From NCBI GenBank assembly GCA_016936335.1, contig JAFGXZ010000242.1, forward strand, positions 1 to 15,971: 15,971 nucleotides of DNA, read 5' to 3'. Under the pieces are notes generated by a model. That model ran no database searches, had not been told where the DNA came from, and worked only from the letters and a program-made list of their open reading frames with translations. Shown here in pieces: positions 1 to 7,716 of the stretch. The stretch's first letter is position 1. The number at the start of each line of letters is the position of its first letter. This stretch comes from Fidelibacterota bacterium. GTDB taxonomy: Bacteria; Fidelibacterota; UBA2242. The position numbers were made by a program, and so were the translations under genes.

Positions 1-847
1 ATATATGATTAATAATTCATCCGTAGAGATGAATTTTGTGGCAATTACTGATGATTCCGCGAGGTACGGCTCAGCAATCAGATGTCTCGGCTCAAATCTG
101 AAGATATCTAATTCGACAATTGTAAATAATGGTGATTATATTGGTGGAATACATCTTGGTTCATGGACAGATATTAATGGAAATACATTTGAGTGTGAGA
201 TATTTATTGTTAATTCGATTTTCTGGAGAAACGGCAAGTATCAGATTGCAGCATATCCTTCAGAACCAATTATTACAATTGCGAATTCAAATATTTATGA
301 GGGAATAGACAAGATAAGATACGGTTCCGGAGTTCTACATTGGTTGGATTGCAATCTTGACAGCGACCCGCTGTTTATTGGTGGCGATCCCTTTGATTAT
401 CACCTGACCGCCGATTCACCGTGTCGTGAAACGGGAACCAATTTAGTTGTTTTTGAAGGTGATACATTATTCTATTTACCCGATAGTTGCTATTCTGGTG
501 CTGCGCCGAATATCGGCCGCTGGGGCGTGGATCCGGCGCTGGGAACAGAGTCTTCGGAAAAAATACCCGAAAGGTTTACGCTTTATCCAAACTATCCTAA
601 TCCCTTCAATCCCAGTACTACAATCCGGTACGAGGTTCCCCGCCATGCCCGTGTGGAATTAATTATTTTCGACATCACCGGACGGAGAATCCGCCAGCTA
701 ATCCGTTCCGAACAACAACCGGGCTATTATCAGACGATCTGGAATGGGAAGAATGATGCGGAACAGGAAGTTCCCTCAGGACAGTATTTCCTGCTTATGA
801 ATGCAGATGGTTTTCGCAGCACCCAAAAAATGCTGTTGTTGAAATAA
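1..847 (+). CDS. Beta-helix-like secreted protein with C-terminal sorting domain, 5'-partial
   Basis: This is the C-terminal 280 or so residues of an exported surface protein. The reading frame is open to the left edge, so the ATG at position 5 need not be the start and the signal peptide is probably outside the window. Residues 1-125 hold short repeating turns with N-S pairs (NSTIVNN, NSIFWRN, NSNIYEG) spaced like rungs of a right-handed parallel beta-helix, followed by the 'DPLF...YHLTADSPC' segment that often closes such helices. Residues 195-280 form a sorting/anchoring domain: 'YPNYPNPFNPSTTIRYEVP', then VELIIFDITGR, a GYY...W motif and the terminal LLLK. In the FCB group this domain directs proteins to type IX-like secretion or surface attachment. 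No enzymatic motif is visible, so the substrate or partner is unknown. It ends 2 nt before the convergent alkD stop, leaving no room for a separate terminator. Confidence 0.8.
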   Translation, partial: YMINNSSVEMNFVAITDDSARYGSAIRCLGSNLKISNSTIVNNGDYIGGIHLGSWTDINGNTFECEIFIVNSIFWRNGKYQIAAYPSEPIITIANSNIYEGIDKIRYGSGVLHWLDCNLDSDPLFIGGDPFDYHLTADSPCRETGTNLVVFEGDTLFYLPDSCYSGAAPNIGRWGVDPALGTESSEKIPERFTLYPNYPNPFNPSTTIRYEVPRHARVELIIFDITGRRIRQLIRSEQQPGYYQTIWNGKNDAEQEVPSGQYFLLMNADGFRSTQKMLLLK

Positions 848-849
848 AC

Positions 850-1542
850 TCAGCCCTCCAGCCGCTCCTGCACAGCTTCACTCTTCAATTCCCTTAAAGC
901 GTCCGCGGCGATCCAGCGGGCGCTTTTGGAATTAAAGGTCGCGATTTTTTCGGCTACCGGAATTGCTTTTTGATTCAGATTTTTATTACGTTTGCCGATT
1001 TGCCGCAATGCCCAGTTGACGGCCTTTTTTACGAGATTCCGTTCATCGGTGGATTCATGTATAATTAAGGGGAAGAATGGTGTGAATTTTTCATCCGCCG
1101 CTTTTTTATCGCTGACCACCAGGCGTGCCATCAGTACAAAGGCCGCCCGTTTTTTCCCTTCATTTTCGTGATTACTCCATTCGATCGCTTTCTGCCAGGC
1201 CAACGGGTGTTTTTCGAAGAGATTCATACAGGCCTGATCGCAGATTTCCCAGTAGCTGAATTCCATTGCCCAGGCTTCCATCTGATCTTCGGTAAGTTGT
1301 TTCGGATCATCGATCATTGATGCCAGGATGCGGGTTTCGCGGTTATTGATCTGCCAGAGCGCCAGCGCCATTTCATGATTTTTTCGGTAATCGTGTGCAA
1401 TTTCACGCAGATGAGGGACTTTGACCCCGTAGGTCTGCTCCGGGGTGATGCCGTATTGGGCCATGGCGGGTATCTTGCTTGGATCACCCAGCTCTTTTAG
1501 TCTTTTTTCGATGAATTTAATAGTTGATTGAATGGATTCCAT
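850..1542 (-). CDS. AlkD-family DNA alkylation repair protein
   Basis: The 230-residue product matches the DNA alkylation repair family (AlkD/AlkC-like HEAT-repeat glycosylases), which remove positively charged alkylated bases such as N7-methylguanine or N3-methyladenine without flipping the base. The protein is almost wholly amphipathic helices, as expected of HEAT-like repeats. Likely equivalents of the AlkD active-site cleft residues are W98 and D102 (in SYWEICD), R132 (in KKRAAFVLMARL) and W177 (in NWALRQIGK); I aligned these by eye. Length fits the family (about 220-240). The ATG start is preceded by AGAAGG at a normal spacing. It lies 10 nt downstream of the M14 peptidase on the same strand, so the two may be co-transcribed, though no functional link is obvious. 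Its role in repair is inferred from family only; some family members have no known glycosylase activity. Confidence 0.85.
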   Translation of the reverse strand: MESIQSTIKFIEKRLKELGDPSKIPAMAQYGITPEQTYGVKVPHLREIAHDYRKNHEMALALWQINNRETRILASMIDDPKQLTEDQMEAWAMEFSYWEICDQACMNLFEKHPLAWQKAIEWSNHENEGKKRAAFVLMARLVVSDKKAADEKFTPFFPLIIHESTDERNLVKKAVNWALRQIGKRNKNLNQKAIPVAEKIATFNSKSARWIAADALRELKSEAVQERLEG

Positions 1543-1552
1543 GCTGAGCCTT

Positions 1553-3979
1553 CTATTTTAATATCATCATCTTGCGGGTCTGCTGCCGGTCGCCGGATTT
1601 AAGGACCACGATATAAATTCCCGATCCCGGTTTGGGTGAAATGGCATTCAAATTAAACAAAAAACTATATTCGCCGGATGTCTGATAACGGTTGACCGGT
1701 TCCGCGATCTTAATACCCAGCAGATCATAAATCGATAAACTGACATGTCCCGGTCTGTCGATCTGGTATGAAATTCGGGTGGCCGGATTAAAGGGATTCG
1801 GATAGTTTGGTTCAAGATTAAATTGGAAATCTGTTAAGGATTTTGTGATAGCGTTTGTGGAATTCTCCATACCATAATAGTACACCCGAATGTCATCGAT
1901 TGTCCAGCCGTCATATTCGACGTAATTATCGGATTTCAGTACAAAGCGTAGCTGGATAGTTTCATCGACATAAGCAGACAGGTCAATGTCTTCCTGGACC
2001 CAATCGGTTTGAAAACCGTGATAGACCGGAACGCCTGTGATTTGAGCACCGGTTCCGGAACCGGGATTGGTATAAATACCATTTAAAGCTGTCCATGTAA
2101 AACCACCATTGTTGCTGATTTGAACCATACCGCAATCCCAGTTGGTTTCAATTTCATAATGGGTCCAGAATGACAGGCGAGCCCGGTTATATCCGGTCAG
2201 ATCGATTGGTTCTGCCAGAGTCATAGATGTTGTGGTTTTTGATGCGTAGTTACCATCTTTTGAATCGGTATAAGCACTTGGTGAACTGTGGAAATCGGTG
2301 TCCGTCTGTTGCCAAATATTTGAACTGCTTGAAAAGTATTGATCCCAGTTGTAATCAAAGGTGCTACCGGAATCGGAAAAGATTGCTGCCTGATGTCCCA
2401 CAAAAAATCGAACTGTATCGATATCCATGAGCAGATTCCAATAGAAGGTATTTGCGGTTAGTACAACTTCTTCACCGACCGGCGTTTCCAGTGATAATTC
2501 AATCCCCGTACTCAGAGTATCAGAACACCAAACATCTAATTTGGAAACCTTCTGAATAGATTTATTTATTGATGCAAAGGGGCTTAAAGATTCGATATTT
2601 ATTTGAATATTATCAATGTCAGCCAATCCGCGATTTTTCACGATGAACTTACATCCCACAGAATCTCCTGGCAGAAAATAAGATTGTGCCAGATTATGAC
2701 CTGCCACCGCTGAAAATCCGCCTGGCAGCCAACAGAGATACAGATTAGCACCCACATTGGCTTGCGCCAGAGGAATAATACGCTCTTCTTCGGCCCAAAA
2801 TCCATCGCCGGAAGTTCCTACTTCAATGACGAATGAAAAGGTTTTATTCTTACCGTTCGTTTGATCGCCATACATCCAGTCCGATTGGGTGCCATTGGAA
2901 AAGTAACCGATGGCATCACCACCGCCATACCCATATCCGTTATATTGACTTATATCACCGGCATATTCGAAAAATATATCGTTATCCGGCGTGGGATCAG
3001 AGATATAACCCCATGGATAAAGTATCAGATTGCTGTAGGTGTGATAATTGATATGAGTCCGGAATTGTTTCGAGCGAACAAACTCGGCGAAATATTGAGA
3101 TTCAGGCTCGGATATTGCTGCTGTGCCGCGGTACACTTCGGAATAACCGTCCGGACTGGAGCCGCTATCATCCCAGCCCCAGGCGATGGAGAAATTACGA
3201 TTCAGATCAACGCCAAAAGAACCGTCCCCATTATCCCGGCGATTCTTGCGCCACATGCCGCCGCCATTGGGATCGGTCAGGCGATTGTATTCATACCCGT
3301 CAGGATTCAAACAGGGCAGAAAATAAATTTCCCGGTTATTGACCAGATAGGTCACCACTGAATCACGGTCGTAATTTTCCAGCAAATAATACATGAAGTA
3401 CATGATCGTGGCATTTGAGGCGCCTTCCCGCGCATGGATCAGGGCGTCGAAACAAACCTGTGGTTCATCTTCCGCAATGTCGGGATTATCAGAAATTTTA
3501 ACAGCCCACAACGCCCGATTTTCTACACTATGTCCGATGGAATCTTTGATGCTGATAATATGGGGATATTTGAGACGCATGCTATCCAGTTCGGCAACAA
3601 TTTCAGCATAAGTGTAAAACCCGCCCATAGAGCCAAACTTAAACCCGGTGACATTGTATTTATTAGCACTTTTCCGGATTTGGGTCTGTTTTTCCGGCAC
3701 CGTCATTTTCCGGCGCTTGCGATAATATTCCCGCCAATCATCGATCAAGACTTTGTGGCGATAGCCAAGATCTTGCAGCGACTGATATTCGGTGTCATTG
3801 AGGAAAACAATGATAGAATTATCACTCTGTATTTCAGCATGGTCGATAGCTAAATTGGAACGCATGATCTCCCGCAATTCTGTTCTATCAGAAAAATAAA
3901 TCTGCACTTTTCTATAGGTTTCAGCCTGGAGAGAAATTGTAAAAATCAATGAACAAATAAGAATTACGGATTGGCGCAT
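1553..3979 (-). CDS. Secreted M14 zinc carboxypeptidase with C-terminal sorting domain
   Basis: An 808-residue exported metallopeptidase that should remove C-terminal amino acids from peptides outside the cell. I chose the start at 3979 because it begins a textbook signal peptide (MRQSVILICSLIFTISLQA). The frame stays open to an ATG at 4075, but that longer start would run into the ilv promoter. After a propeptide (about 20-110), the M14 domain (about 110-415) shows HARE (zinc ligands H182 and E185), GVDLNRNF (substrate-binding N260-R261), HTYSNLILYPWGY (zinc ligand H313), a tyrosine near 359, and the catalytic glutamate E386 in FVIEVGTSGDGFW. Then come a CARDB/Ig-like segment, a jelly-roll/MAM-like region of the kind seen in immune inhibitor A proteases (about 540-690), and a sorting domain beginning 'EPNYPNPFNPATRISYQI' and ending MMILK. 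All key catalytic residues appear present. It is transcribed divergently from the ilv operon. Confidence 0.9.
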   Translation of the reverse strand: MRQSVILICSLIFTISLQAETYRKVQIYFSDRTELREIMRSNLAIDHAEIQSDNSIIVFLNDTEYQSLQDLGYRHKVLIDDWREYYRKRRKMTVPEKQTQIRKSANKYNVTGFKFGSMGGFYTYAEIVAELDSMRLKYPHIISIKDSIGHSVENRALWAVKISDNPDIAEDEPQVCFDALIHAREGASNATIMYFMYYLLENYDRDSVVTYLVNNREIYFLPCLNPDGYEYNRLTDPNGGGMWRKNRRDNGDGSFGVDLNRNFSIAWGWDDSGSSPDGYSEVYRGTAAISEPESQYFAEFVRSKQFRTHINYHTYSNLILYPWGYISDPTPDNDIFFEYAGDISQYNGYGYGGGDAIGYFSNGTQSDWMYGDQTNGKNKTFSFVIEVGTSGDGFWAEEERIIPLAQANVGANLYLCWLPGGFSAVAGHNLAQSYFLPGDSVGCKFIVKNRGLADIDNIQINIESLSPFASINKSIQKVSKLDVWCSDTLSTGIELSLETPVGEEVVLTANTFYWNLLMDIDTVRFFVGHQAAIFSDSGSTFDYNWDQYFSSSSNIWQQTDTDFHSSPSAYTDSKDGNYASKTTTSMTLAEPIDLTGYNRARLSFWTHYEIETNWDCGMVQISNNGGFTWTALNGIYTNPGSGTGAQITGVPVYHGFQTDWVQEDIDLSAYVDETIQLRFVLKSDNYVEYDGWTIDDIRVYYYGMENSTNAITKSLTDFQFNLEPNYPNPFNPATRISYQIDRPGHVSLSIYDLLGIKIAEPVNRYQTSGEYSFLFNLNAISPKPGSGIYIVVLKSGDRQQTRKMMILK

Positions 3980-4068
3980 AAGGTTTTCTTTCAAAAATAG
4001 GATTCTTTTTAAAAGTAAGAACAATAGACGAGAATTGTAATATTTTTCCTTTGAAAAAGAATTTTTAA

Positions 4069-4097
4069 TTGACACTAAAAAAAAATAGGGTTAAAAT
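4069..4097 (+). promoter_or_regulatory. Sigma70-type promoter of the ilv-leu operon
   Basis: TTGACA at 4069-4074 is followed by exactly 17 nt and TAAAAT at 4092-4097, giving 6/6 and 5/6 matches to the -35 and -10 consensus. Transcription would start near 4104, just ahead of the leader peptide. Position, spacing and orientation all fit the attenuator and ilvD downstream. The -35 lies 90 nt upstream of the divergent peptidase start. The match is seen in the sequence; activity is inferred. Confidence 0.7.
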
Positions 4098-4126
4098 CCA
4101 CATCAACAATTTGAATGTTTAATAAA

Positions 4127-4213
4127 ATGAATTTAAACCGCCACATAGACAACATTATTCTCTGGATTAGCCTGATTATTCTGCTGCTGAACGGGAGGGA
4201 AGGGGCCATTTAA
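4127..4213 (+). CDS. Ile/Leu-rich leader peptide of the ilv-leu attenuator
   Basis: This 28-codon ORF, MNLNRHIDNIILWISLIILL followed by LNGREGAI, lies between promoter and terminator. Codons 10-21 contain five Ile and five Leu, with runs I-I-L, L-I-I and L-L-L, and the whole peptide has no Val. The Ile codons are all ATT apart from one ATA outside the run; the Leu control codons are CTG and CTC. The pattern is that of control-codon leader peptides such as those of E. coli ilvGMEDA and leu operons: a ribosome short of charged Ile- or Leu-tRNA would stall over 4154-4189. The stop codon lies 23 nt before the terminator. An in-frame ATG at 4115 would add four residues. Neither start has a recognisable Shine-Dalgarno, although later genes of the operon do, so initiation may be weak or depend on the short 5' end of the transcript. 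Confidence 0.75.
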   Translation: MNLNRHIDNIILWISLIILLLNGREGAI

Positions 4214-4224
4214 ATTCCAGAGAA
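4158..4224 (+). promoter_or_regulatory. Leader helix sequestering the antiterminator arm (1:2-like)
   Basis: TTCTCTGG at 4158-4165 is perfectly complementary to CCAGAGAA at 4217-4224 (8 bp), and the helix can continue across a bulge through ATT/AAT. The 5' arm lies inside the Ile-Leu-Trp control codons and the 3' arm starts 3 nt after the leader stop codon. The helix encloses 4197-4205, the 5' arm of the antiterminator, and would be pseudoknotted with it, so it should disfavour antitermination. A ribosome stalled in the Ile/Leu run would cover the 5' arm and release it. The pairing is seen directly; its role is inferred. Confidence 0.5.
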
Positions 4225-4247
4225 ATAAAAGAATTAAACCCCTTCCC
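4197..4247 (+). promoter_or_regulatory. Antiterminator pairing of the ilv-leu attenuator
   Basis: GGGAAGGGG at 4197-4205 is the exact reverse complement of CCCCTTCCC at 4239-4247 (9 bp with a 33-nt loop). The 3' arm is the same stretch that forms the 5' half of the terminator hairpin, so the two structures exclude one another. GGAAGGGG occurs twice, at 4198-4205 and at 4253-4260, and the two copies compete for one partner. The 5' arm lies in the last codons of the leader (R-E-G-A), so a ribosome that reaches the stop codon would mask it and allow termination. Confidence 0.65.
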
Positions 4248-4267
4248 GAAACGGAAGGGGTTTTTTT
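4236..4267 (+). terminator. Intrinsic terminator of the ilv-leu attenuator
   Basis: AAACCCCTTCC (4236-4246) pairs with GGAAGGGGTTT (4253-4263) around a 6-nt CGAAAC loop, giving up to 11 bp with a G+C-rich core. It is followed directly by a T run at 4261-4267. It sits 21 nt before the ilvD start, after the leader peptide. A terminator in that position, ahead of the first structural gene, is only sensible as a conditional one. Confidence 0.85.
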
Positions 4268-4288
4268 ATTACCCGAAAAGGATTAGTT

Positions 4289-5956
4289 ATGCATAGTGAC
4301 CAGATAAAAAAAGGATTGGAAAGAGCGCCCCACCGGGCTTTGCTGAGAGCAACGGGGAAAAAAACGCAGGATTTTGACCGGCCGTTTATCGCCATCGCCA
4401 ATTCCTATGTGGATATTGTTCCGGGCCATGTTCATCTCGATTCTGTCGGAAAAATTGTTAAAGAAGCCGTTTATGACGCTGGTGGTTTACCGTTTGAATT
4501 CAATACCATTGCGGTGTGTGATGGAATTGCCATGGGACACATGGGCATGCGCTACAGCCTGGTCAGCCGCGAGATCATTGCCGATTCCGTTGAAACTATG
4601 CTCCGGGCGCACAGTTTTGATGCCCTGGTCTGTATTCCCAATTGTGACAAGATCATACCGGGCATGTTGATGGCGGCGGCGCGGGTCAATATTCCAACGA
4701 TATTTGTCTCCGGTGGTCCGATGCGGGCAGGGAAAACCTCCAGTGGTAAAACCGTCGATCTGATTTCGGTTTTCGAAGGTATCGGTGAATTTAAAGAGGG
4801 AAAAATCTCGGAAGCCGAACTGGCGGATATCGAAGAAAATGCCTGTCCCGGCTGGGGCAGCTGTTCCGGGATGTTTACCGCAAACTCCATGAATTGTCTC
4901 TGTGAAGCCATCGGCATAGCATTGCCGGGAAACGGGACGATCCTTGCCGAAGATGAACGACGAAAGGACTTGTATCGTCTGGCTGGCCGGCGTATTGTGG
5001 AAATGGTTTGTGAGAATCTATACCCCTCAGAAATAATTACGCAGAAATCCATTGATAATGCTATGGTTCTGGATATGGCCATGGGTGGTTCGACCAACAC
5101 GGTATTGCATTCCCTCGCGCTTGCAGCCGAAGCGGGAATAGAATACGATATTAAACGCATTGATGATCTTTCTAAAAAAGTGAAGAATATCTGCAAAGTA
5201 TCCCCATCCAGTGAATATCACATCGAAGATGTCGATCGTGCTGGCGGGGTCGGTGCCATTCTGAAGGAAATTCACCGAATGTCCGGTTTATTGAATGGCG
5301 AATGTAAAACCGTGACCGGCAGGACATTATCTGAAAATATTAAAGATGCTGAAATAAACGATGAAAATGTAATTCACAGGCTTGAAAACGCTTATAGTAA
5401 TACAGGCGGATTAGCGGTGCTCAGTGGTAACCTGGCGCCGGAAGGCAGTGTCGTGAAGTACGCCGGTGTTGCTGAATCCATGCGAAGATTCGAAGGTCCA
5501 GCAGTGATTTTTAACAGCCAGGAAGAAGCCTGTGAAGGGATTCTCAATAATAAAGTTAAAGCCGGTGATGTGGTAGTAATCCGTTATGAAGGGCCCAAAG
5601 GCGGACCTGGAATGCAGGAAATGCTGTCGCCTACATCCTATATCATAGGAAAAGGGCTTGGTGAGAGTGTTGCGCTGATTACCGACGGTCGCTTTTCCGG
5701 TGGTACACGCGGTGCCTGTATCGGTCATATCGCACCGGAAGCGGCTGATGGCGGGCCAGTTGCCTTGATTCAGGATGGAGATCGGATTGTGATTGATATT
5801 CCTGCCGGAAAACTGAATGTATTGATTGGCGATGATGAAATGGCTGCAAGAAAATTAAACTGGGAAGCACCAAAACCCCGGGTGGATTATGGTGTTCTGG
5901 GACGTTATGCAAAGATGGCAGCATCTGCCAGCAGAGGTGCAATTTTGGAATTATAG
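4289..5956 (+). CDS. ilvD: Dihydroxy-acid dehydratase
   Basis: This 555-residue Fe-S enzyme dehydrates 2,3-dihydroxy-isovalerate and 2,3-dihydroxy-3-methylvalerate to the 2-oxo acids that become valine, leucine and isoleucine. Family motifs are clear: 'IAIANSYVDIVPGHVHLD' (about 34-51), IAMGHMGMRYSL, IPNCDKIIPGM with C119, CPGWGSCSGMFTANSMNCL with C192, and GRFSGGTRG with the likely catalytic serine S470. The PGHVHL form, as in E. coli and B. subtilis, replaces the PCNxHL seen in the plant-like [2Fe-2S] class. Length is close to the B. subtilis enzyme and shorter than the 616 residues of E. coli. It is the first structural gene after the attenuator terminator, and AAAAGGA lies 9 nt or so ahead of its ATG. 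The last enzyme common to the pathway thus comes first in the operon. Confidence 0.97.
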   Translation: MHSDQIKKGLERAPHRALLRATGKKTQDFDRPFIAIANSYVDIVPGHVHLDSVGKIVKEAVYDAGGLPFEFNTIAVCDGIAMGHMGMRYSLVSREIIADSVETMLRAHSFDALVCIPNCDKIIPGMLMAAARVNIPTIFVSGGPMRAGKTSSGKTVDLISVFEGIGEFKEGKISEAELADIEENACPGWGSCSGMFTANSMNCLCEAIGIALPGNGTILAEDERRKDLYRLAGRRIVEMVCENLYPSEIITQKSIDNAMVLDMAMGGSTNTVLHSLALAAEAGIEYDIKRIDDLSKKVKNICKVSPSSEYHIEDVDRAGGVGAILKEIHRMSGLLNGECKTVTGRTLSENIKDAEINDENVIHRLENAYSNTGGLAVLSGNLAPEGSVVKYAGVAESMRRFEGPAVIFNSQEEACEGILNNKVKAGDVVVIRYEGPKGGPGMQEMLSPTSYIIGKGLGESVALITDGRFSGGTRGACIGHIAPEAADGGPVALIQDGDRIVIDIPAGKLNVLIGDDEMAARKLNWEAPKPRVDYGVLGRYAKMAASASRGAILEL

Positions 5957-5983
5957 ATAGATATGACTTATCATGAGGGAATT

Positions 5984-7714
5984 ATGAATGGATCTGAAAT
6001 TTTAATAGACGGACTGAAAAGAGAGGGTGTTGATACCATCTTCGGATATCCCGGTGGTGTTGTTATTCCGATCTTTGATGTTCTCTACTCTACCAAAGAA
6101 ATCAAATTTTTATTAACACGGCATGAACAGGGGGCTACTCATGCTGCCGATGGTTATGCACGCTCAACGGGGAAAGTTGGTGTTTGCCTGGTGACCTCGG
6201 GACCGGGCGCGACTAATACGATTACCGGTATTGCATCGGCAAAGATGGATTCCTCTCCGATTATTGTCATCAGTGGTCAGGTCGCTTCAGGGCTTATCGG
6301 GACTGATGCTTTCCAGGAGACAGATATGGTTGGTCTGACCCGTTCGATTTGCAAGCATAACTATCTTGTTAAAGATGTTAATGATCTCCCACGGGTGATC
6401 AAAGAAGCGTTTCACATTGCCCGGACGGGACGACCGGGGCCGGTTTCGATTGATATTCCGGTGGATGTGGCAAACGCAAAACTGAAAGAGTACAAATATC
6501 CCGAAACGATCAACTTGCCCGGATATAAACCCGCCCAAAAGGGCAATAATGGTCAGGTAAAAAAACTGGTTGATGCAATCGTCCGGGCAAAGAAACCTCT
6601 GCTTTATACCGGGGGCGGTATTATTAGTAGCGGGGCAACAGATGATCTGTTGGCGCTTATTGATAAAACACAGATTCCGGTGGTTGTGACGTTGATGGGA
6701 CTTGGTTCGGTTCCCTTTAATCATCCGGATTTCCTGGGAATGCCCGGAATGCATGGTCGTGTCGCAGCCAATAAAGCATTAATGGAATGTGACTTATTAA
6801 TTGGTGTGGGGGTTCGTTTTGATGATCGAATCACCGGACCGAAGCACACATTTGCTACAAATGCAATAATCGCTCATATCGATATTGATCCGGCAGAAAT
6901 TGGAAAAAACATCAAAGCTGATATTCCAATTGTTGGTGATGCGAAAGCTGTTTTACAGCAGATAATTGAAAAAACTGACGTTCGATCGAGGGACTCATGG
7001 AACGAACGGATGAATTTCTGGAAGGAAAAATTTCCATTAAGTTATAAAAATAACGACGATGGATTGGTAAATCCGCAATACGTGATTGAGCGGATGAACA
7101 CATTTGTCAATGAAGACTCCATTATGGTTACCGATGTTGGTCAGCATCAGATGTGGTCAGCATTGTACTGTCATTATCGTCATCCGCGAAAATTCCTAAG
7201 TTCCGGCGGACTGGGAACCATGGGATTTGGTCTTCCGGCTGCGATGGGAGCGGCGGTTGCCAATCCGGACACGCAAGTCGTTTGCATTTCCGGCGACGGC
7301 GGAATCCAGATGAATATCCAGGAATTGGCGACCTGTGCCATTAATCAAATCCCGGTTAAAGTTATTGTTTTAAATAACTTTTATCTCGGAATGGTTCGGC
7401 AATGGCAGGATCTGTTCTGGGATAAAAAATATTCCCGGGTTTGTCTGCAACAAACACCGAATTGCCCGGCTGAATGTCGCGGACCGAATGGGAATTGTCC
7501 ACCACAATATTTACCGGATTTAGTCAAAGTTGCCGAGGCAAATGGGATGCTTGGTTACCGGGCCAAAACTAAAGATGAGGTGGATGAAGTTCTGAAAAAG
7601 GGATTGGCTGCTGATGGACCGGTATTAATGGAATTTTTTATAAAACGTGAAGAAAATGTATTTCCCATGGTTTCGGCCGGGAAACCGTTAAGCGATATGA
7701 TGACAGGAGACTAA
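5984..7714 (+). CDS. ilvB: Acetolactate (acetohydroxyacid) synthase, large catalytic subunit
   Basis: A 576-residue ThDP enzyme that condenses two pyruvates to 2-acetolactate, or pyruvate with 2-oxobutyrate to 2-aceto-2-hydroxybutyrate. I chose the ATG at 5984 because GAGGG sits 4 nt upstream and the protein then begins MNGSEILIDGLKREGVDTIF, as family members do; an in-frame ATG at 5963 would add seven residues. Seen motifs are FGYPGG, RHEQGATHAADGYAR with the catalytic glutamate E48, 'SGPGATNTITGIASAKMDS', and the ThDP/Mg motif GDGGIQMN beginning near 437 and closing with the N-N about 28 residues later. After GMVRQWQDLFW there is an unusual Cys-rich segment, C487-X6-C494-X3-C498-X6-C505, which most AHAS large subunits lack. 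ilvN follows after 2 nt, supporting a holoenzyme made from one message. Confidence 0.95.
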   Translation: MNGSEILIDGLKREGVDTIFGYPGGVVIPIFDVLYSTKEIKFLLTRHEQGATHAADGYARSTGKVGVCLVTSGPGATNTITGIASAKMDSSPIIVISGQVASGLIGTDAFQETDMVGLTRSICKHNYLVKDVNDLPRVIKEAFHIARTGRPGPVSIDIPVDVANAKLKEYKYPETINLPGYKPAQKGNNGQVKKLVDAIVRAKKPLLYTGGGIISSGATDDLLALIDKTQIPVVVTLMGLGSVPFNHPDFLGMPGMHGRVAANKALMECDLLIGVGVRFDDRITGPKHTFATNAIIAHIDIDPAEIGKNIKADIPIVGDAKAVLQQIIEKTDVRSRDSWNERMNFWKEKFPLSYKNNDDGLVNPQYVIERMNTFVNEDSIMVTDVGQHQMWSALYCHYRHPRKFLSSGGLGTMGFGLPAAMGAAVANPDTQVVCISGDGGIQMNIQELATCAINQIPVKVIVLNNFYLGMVRQWQDLFWDKKYSRVCLQQTPNCPAECRGPNGNCPPQYLPDLVKVAEANGMLGYRAKTKDEVDEVLKKGLAADGPVLMEFFIKREENVFPMVSAGKPLSDMMTGD

Positions 7715-7716
7715 AC

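Noticed and set aside
2861..3361. 166-residue + strand frame opposite the M14 peptidase
   Set aside because: It lies wholly antisense to the conserved catalytic domain (HARE, NR, HTYS motifs), has low-complexity Ile/Ala-rich sequence, and shows no family resemblance.
4104..4288. T-box or leucine/amino acid riboswitch as the control element before ilvD
   Set aside because: There is no T-box consensus (AGGGTGGNACCGCG-like) and no specifier stem. The leader ORF with Ile/Leu codons and the paired arms explain the region better.
4552..5196. 214-residue - strand frame opposite ilvD
   Set aside because: It mirrors conserved IlvD coding, is Ser/Arg-rich as frame shadows are, and has no ribosome binding site or recognisable domain.
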